A stretch of DNA of 64,000 nucleotides from Streptomyces iranensis. Its GTDB lineage: Bacteria > Actinomycetota > Actinomycetes > Streptomycetales > Streptomycetaceae. A program made the position numbers and the translations under genes. The notes beneath the pieces were generated by a model. That model was not told where the DNA came from and made no database searches. It saw only the letters and a list, made by a program, of their open reading frames with translations. The stretch covers positions 124,001-188,000 of the forward strand of contig NZ_JAGGLR010000027.1 of assembly GCF_017874715.1 (NCBI RefSeq). The letters run 5' to 3'. Below are positions 42,581-54,238 of this stretch, in pieces. Position 1 is the stretch's first letter. Every line of letters begins with the position of its first letter.

Positions 42581-42618
42581 TCGCTACCCCATCGAGAACC
42601 GAGAGAAGACTGAGCCAT

Positions 42619-44739
<2,121 letters not shown>

Positions 44740-44965
44740 GGCGGGTTCATCCGCATTCCTCACCCTTTAGGCTGGAAGCACAAGGCATCGGGGCATTCCG
44801 TCGTGGAGCGCGTTCACCGCGTTTCATGGCGGGCCCCGGGCGCCGTTTCCCCAGACGAATACGGCGAAGGGCATCCCCCTCGGGGTCCTGGCCGGTTCGG
44901 TAAGACCACCTGAACCCATCCGCAAAGCGTGGATGCGTACAGAACCACTCCACAGGAGGACCCCA

Positions 44966-46159
<1,194 letters not shown>

Positions 46160-46177
46160 CCTGACGCTCCCCGGAGC

Positions 46178-46214
46178 AAAGAGCCCCATTCGCCTTTGGC
46201 GGGTGGGGCTCTTT
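46178..46214 (+). terminator. Terminator after tuf
   Basis: A 17-bp stem from AAAGAGCCCC to GGGGCTCTTT with a TTT loop; the arm itself ends in CTTT. It closes the str operon. Confidence 0.9.
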
Positions 46215-46272
46215 CGTATGTGGGTACCCGGCCGTCCACATCGAAGCCGCGTTCGACTTCGGGAGCGAACAG

Positions 46273-46833
46273 ATGATGACAAATGGCAAGATCACGGTCG
46301 CGGTCGTGGGGGGTTACCTCCTCGGGCGTACGAAGAAGGCGAAACTCGCTATCGGGCTGGGCATGTTGCTGGCCGGTAAGAAGATCTCGCTGGATCCGCA
46401 GCAGCTGAAGAAGTCCCTCGCCCAGGCGCCGCTGCTGAGCGGCCTCAACTCGGAAGTGCGCAAGGAGCTCGCCGACGCCACCCGGCAGGCCGCGACCAAG
46501 GCCGTCTCCGACCGGGTGAGCGGCCTCGCCGACTCGCTGCACGAGCGCACGGCGCTGCTGCGCGGTGCAGGCGGGGACGAAGGCGAGGATGAAGGCGAGG
46601 GCGAGGGCGAGAGCGAGGAGGCCGAGGCCCCGGCCCGCCCGGCGAAGAAGACCGCCGCGTCCGGTTCCGGTACGGCTAAGAAGGCGGCGGCCAAGAAGAC
46701 CGCGGCGAAGAGGCCCGCGGCGGAGAGGCCCACGGCGAAGAAGACCACGGCGAAGAAGTCCGCGGTGAAGAGGCCCGCGGTGAAGAGGCCCGCGGCGAAG
46801 ACCGCCAAGACCGCGGGGGGCCGCAATGGCTGA
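46273..46833 (+). CDS. Small protein with glycine-rich helix and histone-like Lys/Ala tail (GvpY-like)
   Basis: The 186-aa product has three parts. Residues 5-45 form a hydrophobic/basic segment (VAVVGGYLLGRTKKAKLAIGLGM). Residues 50-95 are predicted helices. A Glu-rich patch then leads into a ~75-residue Lys/Ala/Thr/Pro tail like histone H1. The opening resembles, from memory, GvpY-type proteins of Streptomyces gas-vesicle clusters; no other gvp gene is nearby. Function is unknown. The tail could bind nucleic acid or an acidic partner. The next gene overlaps its end by eight bases. Confidence 0.6.
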   Translation: MMTNGKITVAVVGGYLLGRTKKAKLAIGLGMLLAGKKISLDPQQLKKSLAQAPLLSGLNSEVRKELADATRQAATKAVSDRVSGLADSLHERTALLRGAGGDEGEDEGEGEGESEEAEAPARPAKKTAASGSGTAKKAAAKKTAAKRPAAERPTAKKTTAKKSAVKRPAVKRPAAKTAKTAGGRNG

Positions 46834-47914
46834 CACGCTCGGCAAGCTCAAGGACGACATCGTCAAGAATCCGGCCACCGACCGTCTGAAGGACGAGCTG
46901 CGGAACTATGTCCAGGCACGGGCGACCCATGCGATCTCCGGCCTCGGCTCGGGCCTCGCCAAGGGCGCGCAGTCCCTCTCCGAGGGCAAGTCTCCGGGAC
47001 AGGCCCTGATGAAGGCCGGTACGTCCCAGTTGAAGGACTCGCTCAAGGAGTCGCTGAAGGAGAAGGTCAAAGGTGTCTTCGGCAAGGGCGGCCGGGGCAA
47101 GAGCGGGGGCGGCAAGTCCAAGAGCGTGACGGTCGTCGAGGACATCGACGTCGGGGTGCCGGTCCGCGAGGCGTACGACCAGTGGACCCAGTTCCAGGAG
47201 TTCAGCACCTTCGCCAAGGGGGTCGTCAGCGTCGAGAAGGCCGACGACACCAGCAGCAACTGGAAGGTGAAGGTCGCCAAGTCCACCCGCAGCTGGCGGG
47301 CGAACGTCACCGAGCAGGTCGCCGACGAGCGGATCAGCTGGACCACGGAGGGCGCCAAGGGCACCGTCAAGGGCGTCGTCACCTTTCACCCGCTCGGTGA
47401 CAATCTCACCCGGGTGCTGCTGGTTCTTGAGTACTTCCCCAAGGGTCTCTTCGAGAAGACCGGCAACATCTGGCGGGCCCAGGGCCGACGGGCCCGGCTC
47501 GATCTGAAGCTCTACCGGAAGTTCATCATGATGCGCGGCGAGGCCACGGACGGCTGGCGCGGCGAGATCCGGGACGGCGAGGTCGTGCGGGACCACGAGA
47601 CGGCCGTGGAGGAGGAAGAGCGCGAGCAGACCGACGAGGCCGGTGCGGGCGAGGAGACCGGGGGAGACGCCGATGAGCCGGACGAGGCGGCTGAGGCTGA
47701 GGACGAGTACGAGGAGGAGCCCGAAGGCGCCGAGCCCGAGGAGTACGACGAGGAGTACGAGGAGGAGCCGGAGGCCGCCGAAGAGCCGGAGGAGGCCGAA
47801 GAGCCGGAGGAGGCCGAGGAACCCGAGGACGCCGAGGCGTATGAGGAGTCCGAGGAGCCCGAAGAGGAGCCCGAGGAGGAATCCGGCCGCCGCACCGCCG
47901 CGGCCCGCGGCTGA
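46826..47914 (+). CDS. SRPBCC (polyketide cyclase/START-like) protein with acidic tail (GvpZ-like)
   Basis: The 362-aa protein has an amphipathic helical N-terminus (~1-90), then an SRPBCC domain (~105-235) marked by VTVVEDIDVGVPVREAYDQWTQF and a strand series ending in GLFEKTGN. A ~110-residue tail is almost pure Glu/Asp/Ala/Pro, with EEPEEAE repeats. SRPBCC proteins bind hydrophobic ligands. It is coupled to the basic-tailed gene upstream by an eight-base overlap, so the acidic and basic tails may pair; that is inference. The similarity to gas-vesicle-cluster SRPBCC proteins is from memory. Confidence 0.72.
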   Translation: MADTLGKLKDDIVKNPATDRLKDELRNYVQARATHAISGLGSGLAKGAQSLSEGKSPGQALMKAGTSQLKDSLKESLKEKVKGVFGKGGRGKSGGGKSKSVTVVEDIDVGVPVREAYDQWTQFQEFSTFAKGVVSVEKADDTSSNWKVKVAKSTRSWRANVTEQVADERISWTTEGAKGTVKGVVTFHPLGDNLTRVLLVLEYFPKGLFEKTGNIWRAQGRRARLDLKLYRKFIMMRGEATDGWRGEIRDGEVVRDHETAVEEEEREQTDEAGAGEETGGDADEPDEAAEAEDEYEEEPEGAEPEEYDEEYEEEPEAAEEPEEAEEPEEAEEPEDAEAYEESEEPEEEPEEESGRRTAAARG

Positions 47915-47942
47915 GCACCCCCGGCGACCGCCGGACACGACC

Positions 47943-47978
47943 GGGCCCCACCCAGACGCGAGACGCCGGGTGGGGCCC
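47943..47978. terminator. Hairpin after the SRPBCC gene
   Basis: GGGCCCCACCC pairs with GGGTGGGGCCC, with a 14-base loop. The rest of the 308-base gap to the convergent PIG-L gene is very GC-rich and holds no gene I can support. Confidence 0.75.
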
Positions 47979-48201
47979 CGGCCACGCCGCCCGCCCATCG
48001 GCGAAACCGCACGGCGAACGCGAATCGGGCGGGGCAGGGGACGCGGTCGGGCCACGTCGCCCGGCCGCCGGGCCGGTGAGGACGACGGCCGGTGGCGACG
48101 CCCCTGGCCGGGGGCCGGGGCAGACCCGGCGCCACCCGGACGTCGCGCGGGGCGTGGGCCGGATGACGCGGGCTGGGGGGGGGTGTCCCCGGCCCCGCCT
48201 C

Positions 48202-48220
48202 GCCCGGTGGCAAGCCGGGC
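48202..48220 (-). terminator. Short hairpin after the PIG-L gene
   Basis: GCCCGG pairs with CCGGGC around a seven-base loop, directly past the PIG-L stop. There is no T-tract. Confidence 0.5.
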
Positions 48221-48222
48221 CG

Positions 48223-50376
48223 TCAGGCCCGTTTCGTGGGGCGGGGGCGCCAGATCCAGGGGGTGGCGTCGGGGGACAGGCCCACCACGCAGACGCCCTG
48301 GTGGCCGTCGTCCGCCAGGAGGGCCGGAGCGCCGACCGGGGTCAGATGGCCGGGGGAGCGCAGCGGCTTGGCGTCCGGGCCGGTGCCGTACTGGACCTGG
48401 ACCTCCCCGCCCAGGTCACGCCCGGCCAGCAGCAGCGTCTTCGCCTCGTGGCGGCCGGACGGTTCGGTCACGGTGTGGGCGGCGATCGCCCCGTAGCCCT
48501 CGAAGTGCCGCACCGTGAGGGAGGTTTCCCCGTGGACGGCGGGCACGGTGGCCTTGGGGGTGCGGTAGATCAGCGCGAGCGTGCCGTCGGGGGCCACCGC
48601 GGCACCCAGCGGATCTCCGCCGGGGCGCGGCAGACCGGACGGCGGGCGCAGGGCGACCGGGCCGCCGGTCCACTCCTGGGCCCAGTGGTGGACGCTGTCA
48701 CGGCCGGGGGCGAGGACGTGGACCTGCCCCTCCGAGTCCAGCAGCGCGGTCAGCCCGTCCTGGATCTCGGCGCCGCCGAGCCGCTGCCAGGGACCCCAGT
48801 GGCCGCTGGCGTCCCGTACCCGGGTGGCCAGGCTCTTGTCCGCGGTCCGTACGAAGAGGTGCACCAGGCCGTCCGGGGTGGCGACCGCCGCCGGGCAGCC
48901 GACCCGGCGGCCGCGCTCGGGGTCGCTCTCGGGGGTGCCGAGGCCGGTCCAGGCGCGGAACGGGCCGTCCGGTCGGCGCTGCTCCAGCACCACGATCTCG
49001 CGGAGGTCGCCCGCGCCCTGCCCGGCCAGCGCCGCGAACCGCAGGGCGAACAGCACCTGCCGCCCCGCGCCGTCCCGCACCGCGGCGAGCGCCGGGGCGA
49101 GCGGTCCGCCGCCGAGCCCCTGAGGCGCCCCGAACCGTCCGCTGCCGGGCGCCGTCTCGCGCCACCGCACGGCCTGGGTGCCGAGCACGCCGTACGCCAC
49201 GAGCCGCCCCTGGGCGTCGGTGGTGGGGGCGGGCAGCGAGGTGGGGTAGCGGTAGTGGGTGGAGCGGATCCAGCCCTTGCGGTTCCGCAGCGGGCGCACC
49301 CCGCCCTGGCTGTAGTCGCCGCAGCCGGCCGCGTTGCCGCAGTCCCAGTCCGGCGCACCGCCGTAGGACTTGATCGCCCGCGCCTTCTGGGCGAGCACCG
49401 CGGGCGGCAGATTGTGCGGCCAGCGCTGGTTGTAGTAACCGCGGAACGCGGTGGTGGTGAAGCGCGGGGCGTGCTTGTCGCGCTGCGTGGACGCGGCCAC
49501 CCACTGGGCGATCGCCTTCCAGGTGAACAGCGCGACCGGGGTGTGGTCGCGGTGGTCCGAGCAGCCCGGCTGATCGTTGTCCCTGGGGTGCAGCACGTCG
49601 TGCACCTGGAAGTCGGGGTCCGGGTCCAGCGTGTGGATCAGTGTGGGCCGGTAGCGGTCCATGATCCCGGCGAGCACGTCGACCAGCGTCCGATGGCCGT
49701 ACGAGCTGGGGTGCGCCACGGGGGAGCCGGTGGCCAGGAGGGTGCGCATCACGGTGCCCGGGGTGTCCCACAGTGCCGGTATCCGTACGCCGCCGTCCGA
49801 CAGCATCGCGATGTTGAGGAAGATCAGCCGGGCGCTGCGGGCGCCGTTGGCCAGCGTGTTGGTCTCCGCCGTGACCCCGCCGGGCAGCCGCAGCACCGAC
49901 CGCTGCCAGGGCGCGAACTGGTTCAGCCCCATCATCTGCGCGTACGCCTGCCGCAGCCCCTGGTGGCGGGAGGCGGAGTACGCGGCCTTGTCGGCGTCTG
50001 GGATCGGCGTCCCCGCCTGATGGTTGATCCCCCGGGCCTCACCGGCCGTGACGTACACGCACACCACCGGGACTCCGGAGCGCAGCACATGCTCGGCGTC
50101 CGGGTTCATGAAGTACAGATCGTCGTCGGGGTGCGCCATGATCTGCAGCAGCAGCGCCCGCTTGTCGCTCACCGTCGAGGTGAACGGCTCCGCCGCTCCG
50201 GGCGCACTGGCCCGCGCCGGCCCGGCTGCCGCGCCGCGCGAATGTCCGGCCCCGCATCCGGCGATCCCGGTGACCCCGGCAACCCCCACGGCTCCCCCGG
50301 CGGTGAGCGCCGCCAGCGCGGCGAGCGTCTGCCTGCGGGTGGTCCGCGTCCCCCGCGATGTCCATCGACTGTTCAA
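48223..50376 (-). CDS. Exported PIG-L family deacetylase with C-terminal beta-propeller-like region
   Basis: PIG-L enzymes remove N-acetyl groups from GlcNAc-type sugars using zinc. The 717-aa protein has a twin-arginine-like signal (TTRRQTLAALAALTAGGAVG) followed by a lipobox-like GIAGC (Cys41). The catalytic motif AHPDDD is at 81-86, with a second zinc ligand in SDHRDHTPV. After ~360 residues a repeat-rich region with LVAYGVLG, DGLVHLFVRTAD and GQVHVLAPG suggests a sialidase-like propeller. The only suitable start is a TTG without a clear ribosome site, so the exact N-terminus is uncertain. It is likely exported and lipid-anchored. Confidence 0.85.
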   Translation of the reverse strand: MNSRWTSRGTRTTRRQTLAALAALTAGGAVGVAGVTGIAGCGAGHSRGAAAGPARASAPGAAEPFTSTVSDKRALLLQIMAHPDDDLYFMNPDAEHVLRSGVPVVCVYVTAGEARGINHQAGTPIPDADKAAYSASRHQGLRQAYAQMMGLNQFAPWQRSVLRLPGGVTAETNTLANGARSARLIFLNIAMLSDGGVRIPALWDTPGTVMRTLLATGSPVAHPSSYGHRTLVDVLAGIMDRYRPTLIHTLDPDPDFQVHDVLHPRDNDQPGCSDHRDHTPVALFTWKAIAQWVAASTQRDKHAPRFTTTAFRGYYNQRWPHNLPPAVLAQKARAIKSYGGAPDWDCGNAAGCGDYSQGGVRPLRNRKGWIRSTHYRYPTSLPAPTTDAQGRLVAYGVLGTQAVRWRETAPGSGRFGAPQGLGGGPLAPALAAVRDGAGRQVLFALRFAALAGQGAGDLREIVVLEQRRPDGPFRAWTGLGTPESDPERGRRVGCPAAVATPDGLVHLFVRTADKSLATRVRDASGHWGPWQRLGGAEIQDGLTALLDSEGQVHVLAPGRDSVHHWAQEWTGGPVALRPPSGLPRPGGDPLGAAVAPDGTLALIYRTPKATVPAVHGETSLTVRHFEGYGAIAAHTVTEPSGRHEAKTLLLAGRDLGGEVQVQYGTGPDAKPLRSPGHLTPVGAPALLADDGHQGVCVVGLSPDATPWIWRPRPTKRA

Positions 50377-50380
50377 TTTG

Positions 50381-50393
50381 GTGACCCTGTCAC
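50381..50393. promoter_or_regulatory. Palindrome at the PIG-L start
   Basis: GTGAC-CCT-GTCAC is a perfect 5-3-5 palindrome four bases upstream of the TTG start. It could be an operator; no regulator is adjacent. Confidence 0.3.
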
Positions 50394-50571
50394 TTCGGCA
50401 GCGCGTAGTCTCCGGCTGCTCCGAGTGAAGGGACGGTTGGTGATCTTGACAGGTTGTCCGATGGCCGGGAGGTGTCGGTCACAGGTTGGGCACATCGTCG
50501 CCACGGGGCCGACGCATCCCGCCGGGGTCCACCCCCGAGGGCCGGTCGGCCCTTCGGCTACGTCGGCTACG

Positions 50572-51075
50572 TCAGTCGGCGATCAGCACCCCGAGCACCG
50601 CGAGCCAGCAGGCCGCGACCAGCACCGGCAGCAGCATCATGATCGCGCCGGTCGGGGACACCTTCAGATAGGCGGCGCCGGGGTTGCCCGTGCGGCGGTT
50701 CACTATCCGCTCGCCGCCGTGCCAGGCCATGTACTCCTCGAGCTCGATCACGGCCTCCTTGCGCGCCAGGAGGTAGTGGCGCCCGAACCGCAGCATCAGC
50801 GAGAAGCCGAGCGACACCCCGATGCCGATGACCGCGATGATCATCGCCAGCCCTTTGCCGAGGGAGCCGCCCGCGCCCTCCTTGCCGAGGCAGAAGGCGG
50901 TGGCGGCCGCAAGGCCCGCGGTGATGTAGAAGAAGTTGTTCAGCTTCTGCCAGTTGAGGTTGTCCTCGTGCTTGTAGAGGTCCACCGCGATCCCGTACTG
51001 CGCGTGCAGCATCGCCTCACGCGGCTTGCGCCACACCCACACCACCCGGGGCAGCCCGTCCGGCGGTTCAGCCAT
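50572..51075 (-). CDS. Small membrane protein, RipA-like
   Basis: The 167-aa protein has an N-terminal polar segment with HAQYGIAVDLYKHEDNLNWQKLNNFFYITAGLAAATA and a second helix ALAMIIAVIGIGVSLGFSLM-type region (~75-93). A basic loop LLARKEAVIELEEYM follows, then a last hydrophobic helix. The layout resembles the RipA octameric membrane protein family; this is a weak call. The first ~12 residues overlap, in another frame, the remnant of an acetyltransferase gene, so the native start may be downstream and the present N-terminus a product of rearrangement. Confidence 0.5.
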   Translation of the reverse strand: MAEPPDGLPRVVWVWRKPREAMLHAQYGIAVDLYKHEDNLNWQKLNNFFYITAGLAAATAFCLGKEGAGGSLGKGLAMIIAVIGIGVSLGFSLMLRFGRHYLLARKEAVIELEEYMAWHGGERIVNRRTGNPGAAYLKVSPTGAIMMLLPVLVAACWLAVLGVLIAD

Positions 51076-51310
51076 TCGTCCGGCTCGACCTGGTCGGAGC
51101 TGTAGGCCAGCAGGAACGCCAGCACATGCCTGCCCTTGACCGCCACATAGAAGTGCTCGGCGGTCTCCAGCCGGGCGCGGTAGTCGGCCTCGGCGTACGC
51201 CGAGACCAGGAAGCCCCCTCCACCGGCCCCTGGGCGCCGTCCGGCCCGTTCAGACTCCGTGACTCGGCGAGCCGGGCGATCCGCTCCACATGCGCCGATC
51301 GTGATGCCCT
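51066..51310 (-). pseudogene. GNAT acetyltransferase remnant, frameshifted and truncated
   Basis: Two adjacent frames together spell a GNAT N-terminal half: HVERIARLAESRSLNGPDG in one frame, then GFLVSAYAEADYRARL, EHFYVAVKGRHVLAFLLAYS and DQVEPDEWLN in another. The switch falls at a run of five G near 51213-51218, where one extra G would restore the frame. After DEWLN the sequence runs into the membrane-protein gene and the acetyl-CoA-binding half is absent. Loss by frameshift plus deletion is the simplest reading. Confidence 0.55.
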
Positions 51311-51829
51311 CCCCGTAGACGAAGGCCGGGGCCGGAGTCGGGGCCGGTGGCCGGGTGCGGGGTTCGTTTCGCGCCTTCGGCGCCATTGAGCAGCGGAGCA
51401 GGGAGTGGGGGCGCGGGCCGCGTCGCCGGGCGCCGGGCCGGTCGCGGCGGGCGCCGGTGGCGGCATCCGCGCCTGGGAGGGCGGGGCCGTCGCCGGACTG
51501 CCGGGGGGCGGGGTACCCCTGGAAACTGTCTGACAAATTAGTTGCGTCAGATCAAGCGTTTTCGAGAGGGGTACCCGGAGGGGCCGCCCCGGATCCACCG
51601 GATTCCGGTTCGGACGTCGCTCCCGGCCGCCGAGCCGCCACGGCCTCAACACCCAACCGGCCCGGCAGTCGGCGGCGGCGCCCCGCCCCCCATCCCCCGG
51701 ACCCATGCTCACATGCGCCGAAGGCGCGAGACGGTGCCGCACCCGACCGAGCCGCGCAGTCAGGCGGCGGTGGGCGTGTCGGCCTGCTCGGGTTCTCGGC
51801 AGTCCCGGCCCACCGATCGCAGGTGGTCG
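51311..51829. other. Gene-free stretch with paired repeats
   Basis: No convincing gene. It holds the palindrome GGGGTACCCC (51510-51519), a second GGGGTACCC (51568-51576), and between them an inverted repeat TCTGAC-11-GTCAGA (51529-51551) in an AT-richer patch. GCGCC-TTC-GGCGC-type hairpins occur on both sides, near 51378 and 51718. Open frames here lack codon bias and similarity. Confidence 0.5.
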
Positions 51830-52639
51830 TCACGGGACCGCCGGGCCCTCGATGTACCTGCCCTTCGCGCTGTAGGGCCACTCGTTCGCGACACAGCCCT
51901 TGAGCCCGTATATCTGCTGCATCATCACCGGCGCCCGTTTGCCCTTCCCGGGGCAGGACTCGTGGCCGTGGCCGATGCGGTGGCCGACCTCGTGGTTGAC
52001 GATCAGCGCCCGGTAGCCGCTGAGGGGGCCGGAAAACTCCGGTGAGCCGGTGTTCCAGCGCTTGAGGTTGACCATGATCTGGGTGCCGGCGTCGCAGTTG
52101 ACCTCGCCATGGGTGTCCAGACCCACGGCGCCGCAGATCTCGTCGACCGTGTCCGGGGTGGCGATCTTCACCTCGAAGTCGGAGGGGCCGTCGGCGACCA
52201 GCTGGAAGGAGTGCCTGCCGTCGTTGGTCCAGCCGCGCTTGGCGGCGAGGATTGCCGAGATTTCGGCCGCGGCCCGCTTCGCGTTGATGCCGGTGCCCTG
52301 CTCCACCATGACCTTGAACCGCCGCAGATCGCGTCCCTTGCCGATCACCGCGCCGGAGGACTTCGCGGTGACGAACTCGCCGGTCGCGGTGGTGGGGGAG
52401 TCCGGGCGAGGGGGCCTGGACGTGGCCGAGATGGCGTCGGGCGGCTGGGCTGCCGGGGCCGTGGCGCGGGCCTGGCCCTTGCCGTCGCCGTCACGTAACG
52501 CGAACACGACCCCGGCGATCAGCGCCACACCGGCGGCCAGTGCCACCGCCACGTTCCGGGGGCGGGCACTCCGGGTGGTGCGCCCCCGTCGTCCTGGGGG
52601 TGAGGTGGACGGGCCGGGGGCCTGCGCGGTGGAGGTCAT
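51830..52639 (-). CDS. DUF3152 protein, putative exported zinc metallopeptidase
   Basis: The 269-aa protein has a basic N-terminus, one transmembrane/signal-anchor helix (~29-48), a Pro/Ala/Thr linker, and a DUF3152 domain (~85-269). The domain contains HEVGHRIGHGH, matching HExxHxxGxxH (His216, Glu217, His220, His226), the zinc signature of metzincin-like peptidases, and two cysteine pairs. Peptidase activity is inferred from the motif only. Its promoter region is shared divergently with the S10 operon. Confidence 0.85.
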   Translation of the reverse strand: MTSTAQAPGPSTSPPGRRGRTTRSARPRNVAVALAAGVALIAGVVFALRDGDGKGQARATAPAAQPPDAISATSRPPRPDSPTTATGEFVTAKSSGAVIGKGRDLRRFKVMVEQGTGINAKRAAAEISAILAAKRGWTNDGRHSFQLVADGPSDFEVKIATPDTVDEICGAVGLDTHGEVNCDAGTQIMVNLKRWNTGSPEFSGPLSGYRALIVNHEVGHRIGHGHESCPGKGKRAPVMMQQIYGLKGCVANEWPYSAKGRYIEGPAVP

Positions 52640-52877
52640 GGGGGGCGCTTCCAGGGGGTGTCAGCGGGGCGGGTGAATCAGCCGTGCGCGCGCATGCCGC
52701 GTGAGCATGCCGGTGTCCCGGAGTGCGGGCGTGCCGGGTGTTCCCCTGGAGGGAGACGTGTGGGGAGGGTGACCGGTTGGGGCTGGTGCCCTGTTGTGCG
52801 CGGGGTCACATTGGGCGATATCCCGAATCTCACACTTGTACGTGACGCCGTGTCCCGGTCTCCGGTGCGCGCCGAGT

Positions 52878-52905
52878 TTGAAGCGGGCCCCGCAGGGGGT
52901 ACGCT
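52878..52905 (+). promoter_or_regulatory. S10 operon promoter
   Basis: TTGAAG and TACGCT are separated by 16 bp, giving a leader near 350 bases. The 52640-53263 gap contains this promoter, a CCTCCC/GGGAGG hairpin (52985-52999), a larger stem at ~53017-53051 and the element shared with rpsL. I see no gene in it. Confidence 0.6.
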
Positions 52906-53165
52906 TCCGGGCCCCTGATTGGCGTCCGGAGCAGCCGCTATGGCACACTAACCAGGTTGCTCGGTTGAGTGCCGATGCTGCGCGCCTCCCGCCGGGAGGA
53001 CCGGAAGCGAGTCCCACAGTACTCGTCGCCTCTGATCAGGGGCGGAAGTACGGGAATCTTCCGGGAAGCGTCAGCGGGGCCCCAGCCAGGCGCCCGGTGG
53101 GTGACTTTCTCCCCCAGCAACCCCCTTCATCAGGGATCTCCATGCGGAGATTTACGGGAAGGGCT

Positions 53166-53191
53166 GCGACACGCCCGACCGCGTGGGTCGG
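53166..53191 (+). promoter_or_regulatory. Leader hairpin element shared with the str operon (copy 2)
   Basis: The counterpart of 41658-41683, differing at one base (G for A at the eighth position). It has the same CCGACC/GGTCGG stem and follows GGGCTGCG (53161-53168) directly. It ends 72 bases before the rpsJ start. Confidence 0.7.
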
Positions 53192-53263
53192 AAGTGAGGT
53201 GGAGGAGGGCACGAACGCCATCGGGTCCCAGAGCGTTACGAGAGACAGGACTACGAAGTAGCC

Positions 53264-53572
53264 ATGGCGGGACAGAAGATCCGCATCCGGCTCAAGGCTT
53301 ACGACCACGAGGTCATCGACTCCTCGGCGAAGAAGATCGTCGAGACGGTGACCCGGACTGGTGCGTCGGTCGCGGGCCCGGTGCCGCTGCCCACAGAGAA
53401 GAACGTGTACTGCGTCATCAAGTCGCCGCACAAGTACAAGGACTCGCGCGAGCACTTCGAGATGCGTACGCACAAGCGCCTCATCGACATCCTCGACCCC
53501 ACGCCGAAGACGGTTGACTCGCTGATGCGTCTCGACCTGCCGGCCGGCGTCGACATCGAGATCAAGCTCTGA
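53264..53572 (+). CDS. rpsJ: 30S ribosomal protein S10
   Basis: S10 is a 30S head protein and the NusE partner of NusB in antitermination. The 102-aa sequence begins MAGQKIRIRLKAYDHEVID and contains VAGPVPLPTEKNVYCVIKSPH and the KDSREHFEMRTHKRLIDI loop. Length is standard. It is the first gene of the S10 operon, after a long structured leader. Confidence 0.97.
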   Translation: MAGQKIRIRLKAYDHEVIDSSAKKIVETVTRTGASVAGPVPLPTEKNVYCVIKSPHKYKDSREHFEMRTHKRLIDILDPTPKTVDSLMRLDLPAGVDIEIKL

Positions 53573-53585
53573 GGTGACGCGCGAG

Positions 53586-54230
53586 ATGGCTAAGCAGATC
53601 AAGGGCGTCCTGGGCGAGAAGCTCGGCATGACGCAGGTGTGGGACGAGAACAACCGCGTCGTCCCGGTCACCGTCGTCAAGGCCGGTCCCTGCGTCGTGA
53701 CCCAGGTCCGCACCGATGACGCGGACGGCTACAGCGCCGTCCAGATCGCCTTCGGCGAGATCGACCCGCGCAAGGTGAACAAGCCGCTCAAGGGCCACTT
53801 CGCCAAGGCGGATGTGACCCCGCGCCGCCACCTGGTGGAGCTGCGTACCGCCGACGCCGGTGAGTACACGCTCGGCCAGGAGGTCAAGGCCGAGGTGTTC
53901 GAGTCCGGTGTCAAGGTCGACGTGACCGGCACCAGCAAGGGCAAGGGCACCGCCGGTGTCATGAAGCGCCACGGCTTCGCCGGCCTCGGCGCCGGCCACG
54001 GCACCCAGCGCAAGCACCGCTCGCCGGGCTCCATCGGTGGCTGCGCCACCCCGGGCCGCGTGTTCAAGGGCCTGCGCATGGCCGGCCGCATGGGCAATGA
54101 GCGGGTCACCACCCAGAACCTGACCGTCCACGCCGTTGACGCGGAGAAGGGCCTGCTCCTGATCAAGGGAGCGGTTCCTGGTCCGAACGGCGGCCTCGTC
54201 CTGGTCCGTACCGCGGCCAAGGGGGCCTGA
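53586..54230 (+). CDS. rplC: 50S ribosomal protein L3
   Basis: L3 is an early assembly protein near the peptidyl-transferase centre. The ATG with GAGGTG upstream gives 214 aa starting MAKQIKGVLGEKLGMTQVW, the family N-terminus; a GTG four codons earlier is less likely. It contains the loop GFAGLGAGHGTQRKHRSPGSIGGCATPGRVFKG, which reaches the peptidyl-transferase centre. Confidence 0.96.
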   Translation: MAKQIKGVLGEKLGMTQVWDENNRVVPVTVVKAGPCVVTQVRTDDADGYSAVQIAFGEIDPRKVNKPLKGHFAKADVTPRRHLVELRTADAGEYTLGQEVKAEVFESGVKVDVTGTSKGKGTAGVMKRHGFAGLGAGHGTQRKHRSPGSIGGCATPGRVFKGLRMAGRMGNERVTTQNLTVHAVDAEKGLLLIKGAVPGPNGGLVLVRTAAKGA

Positions 54231-54238
54231 GGTAACCG

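Noticed and set aside
51068..51742. A 224-codon minus-strand frame over the acetyltransferase remnant
   Set aside because: Only a short middle part resembles GNAT; the rest is Arg/Pro/Ser out-of-frame sequence, so it is listed as a pseudogene fragment instead.
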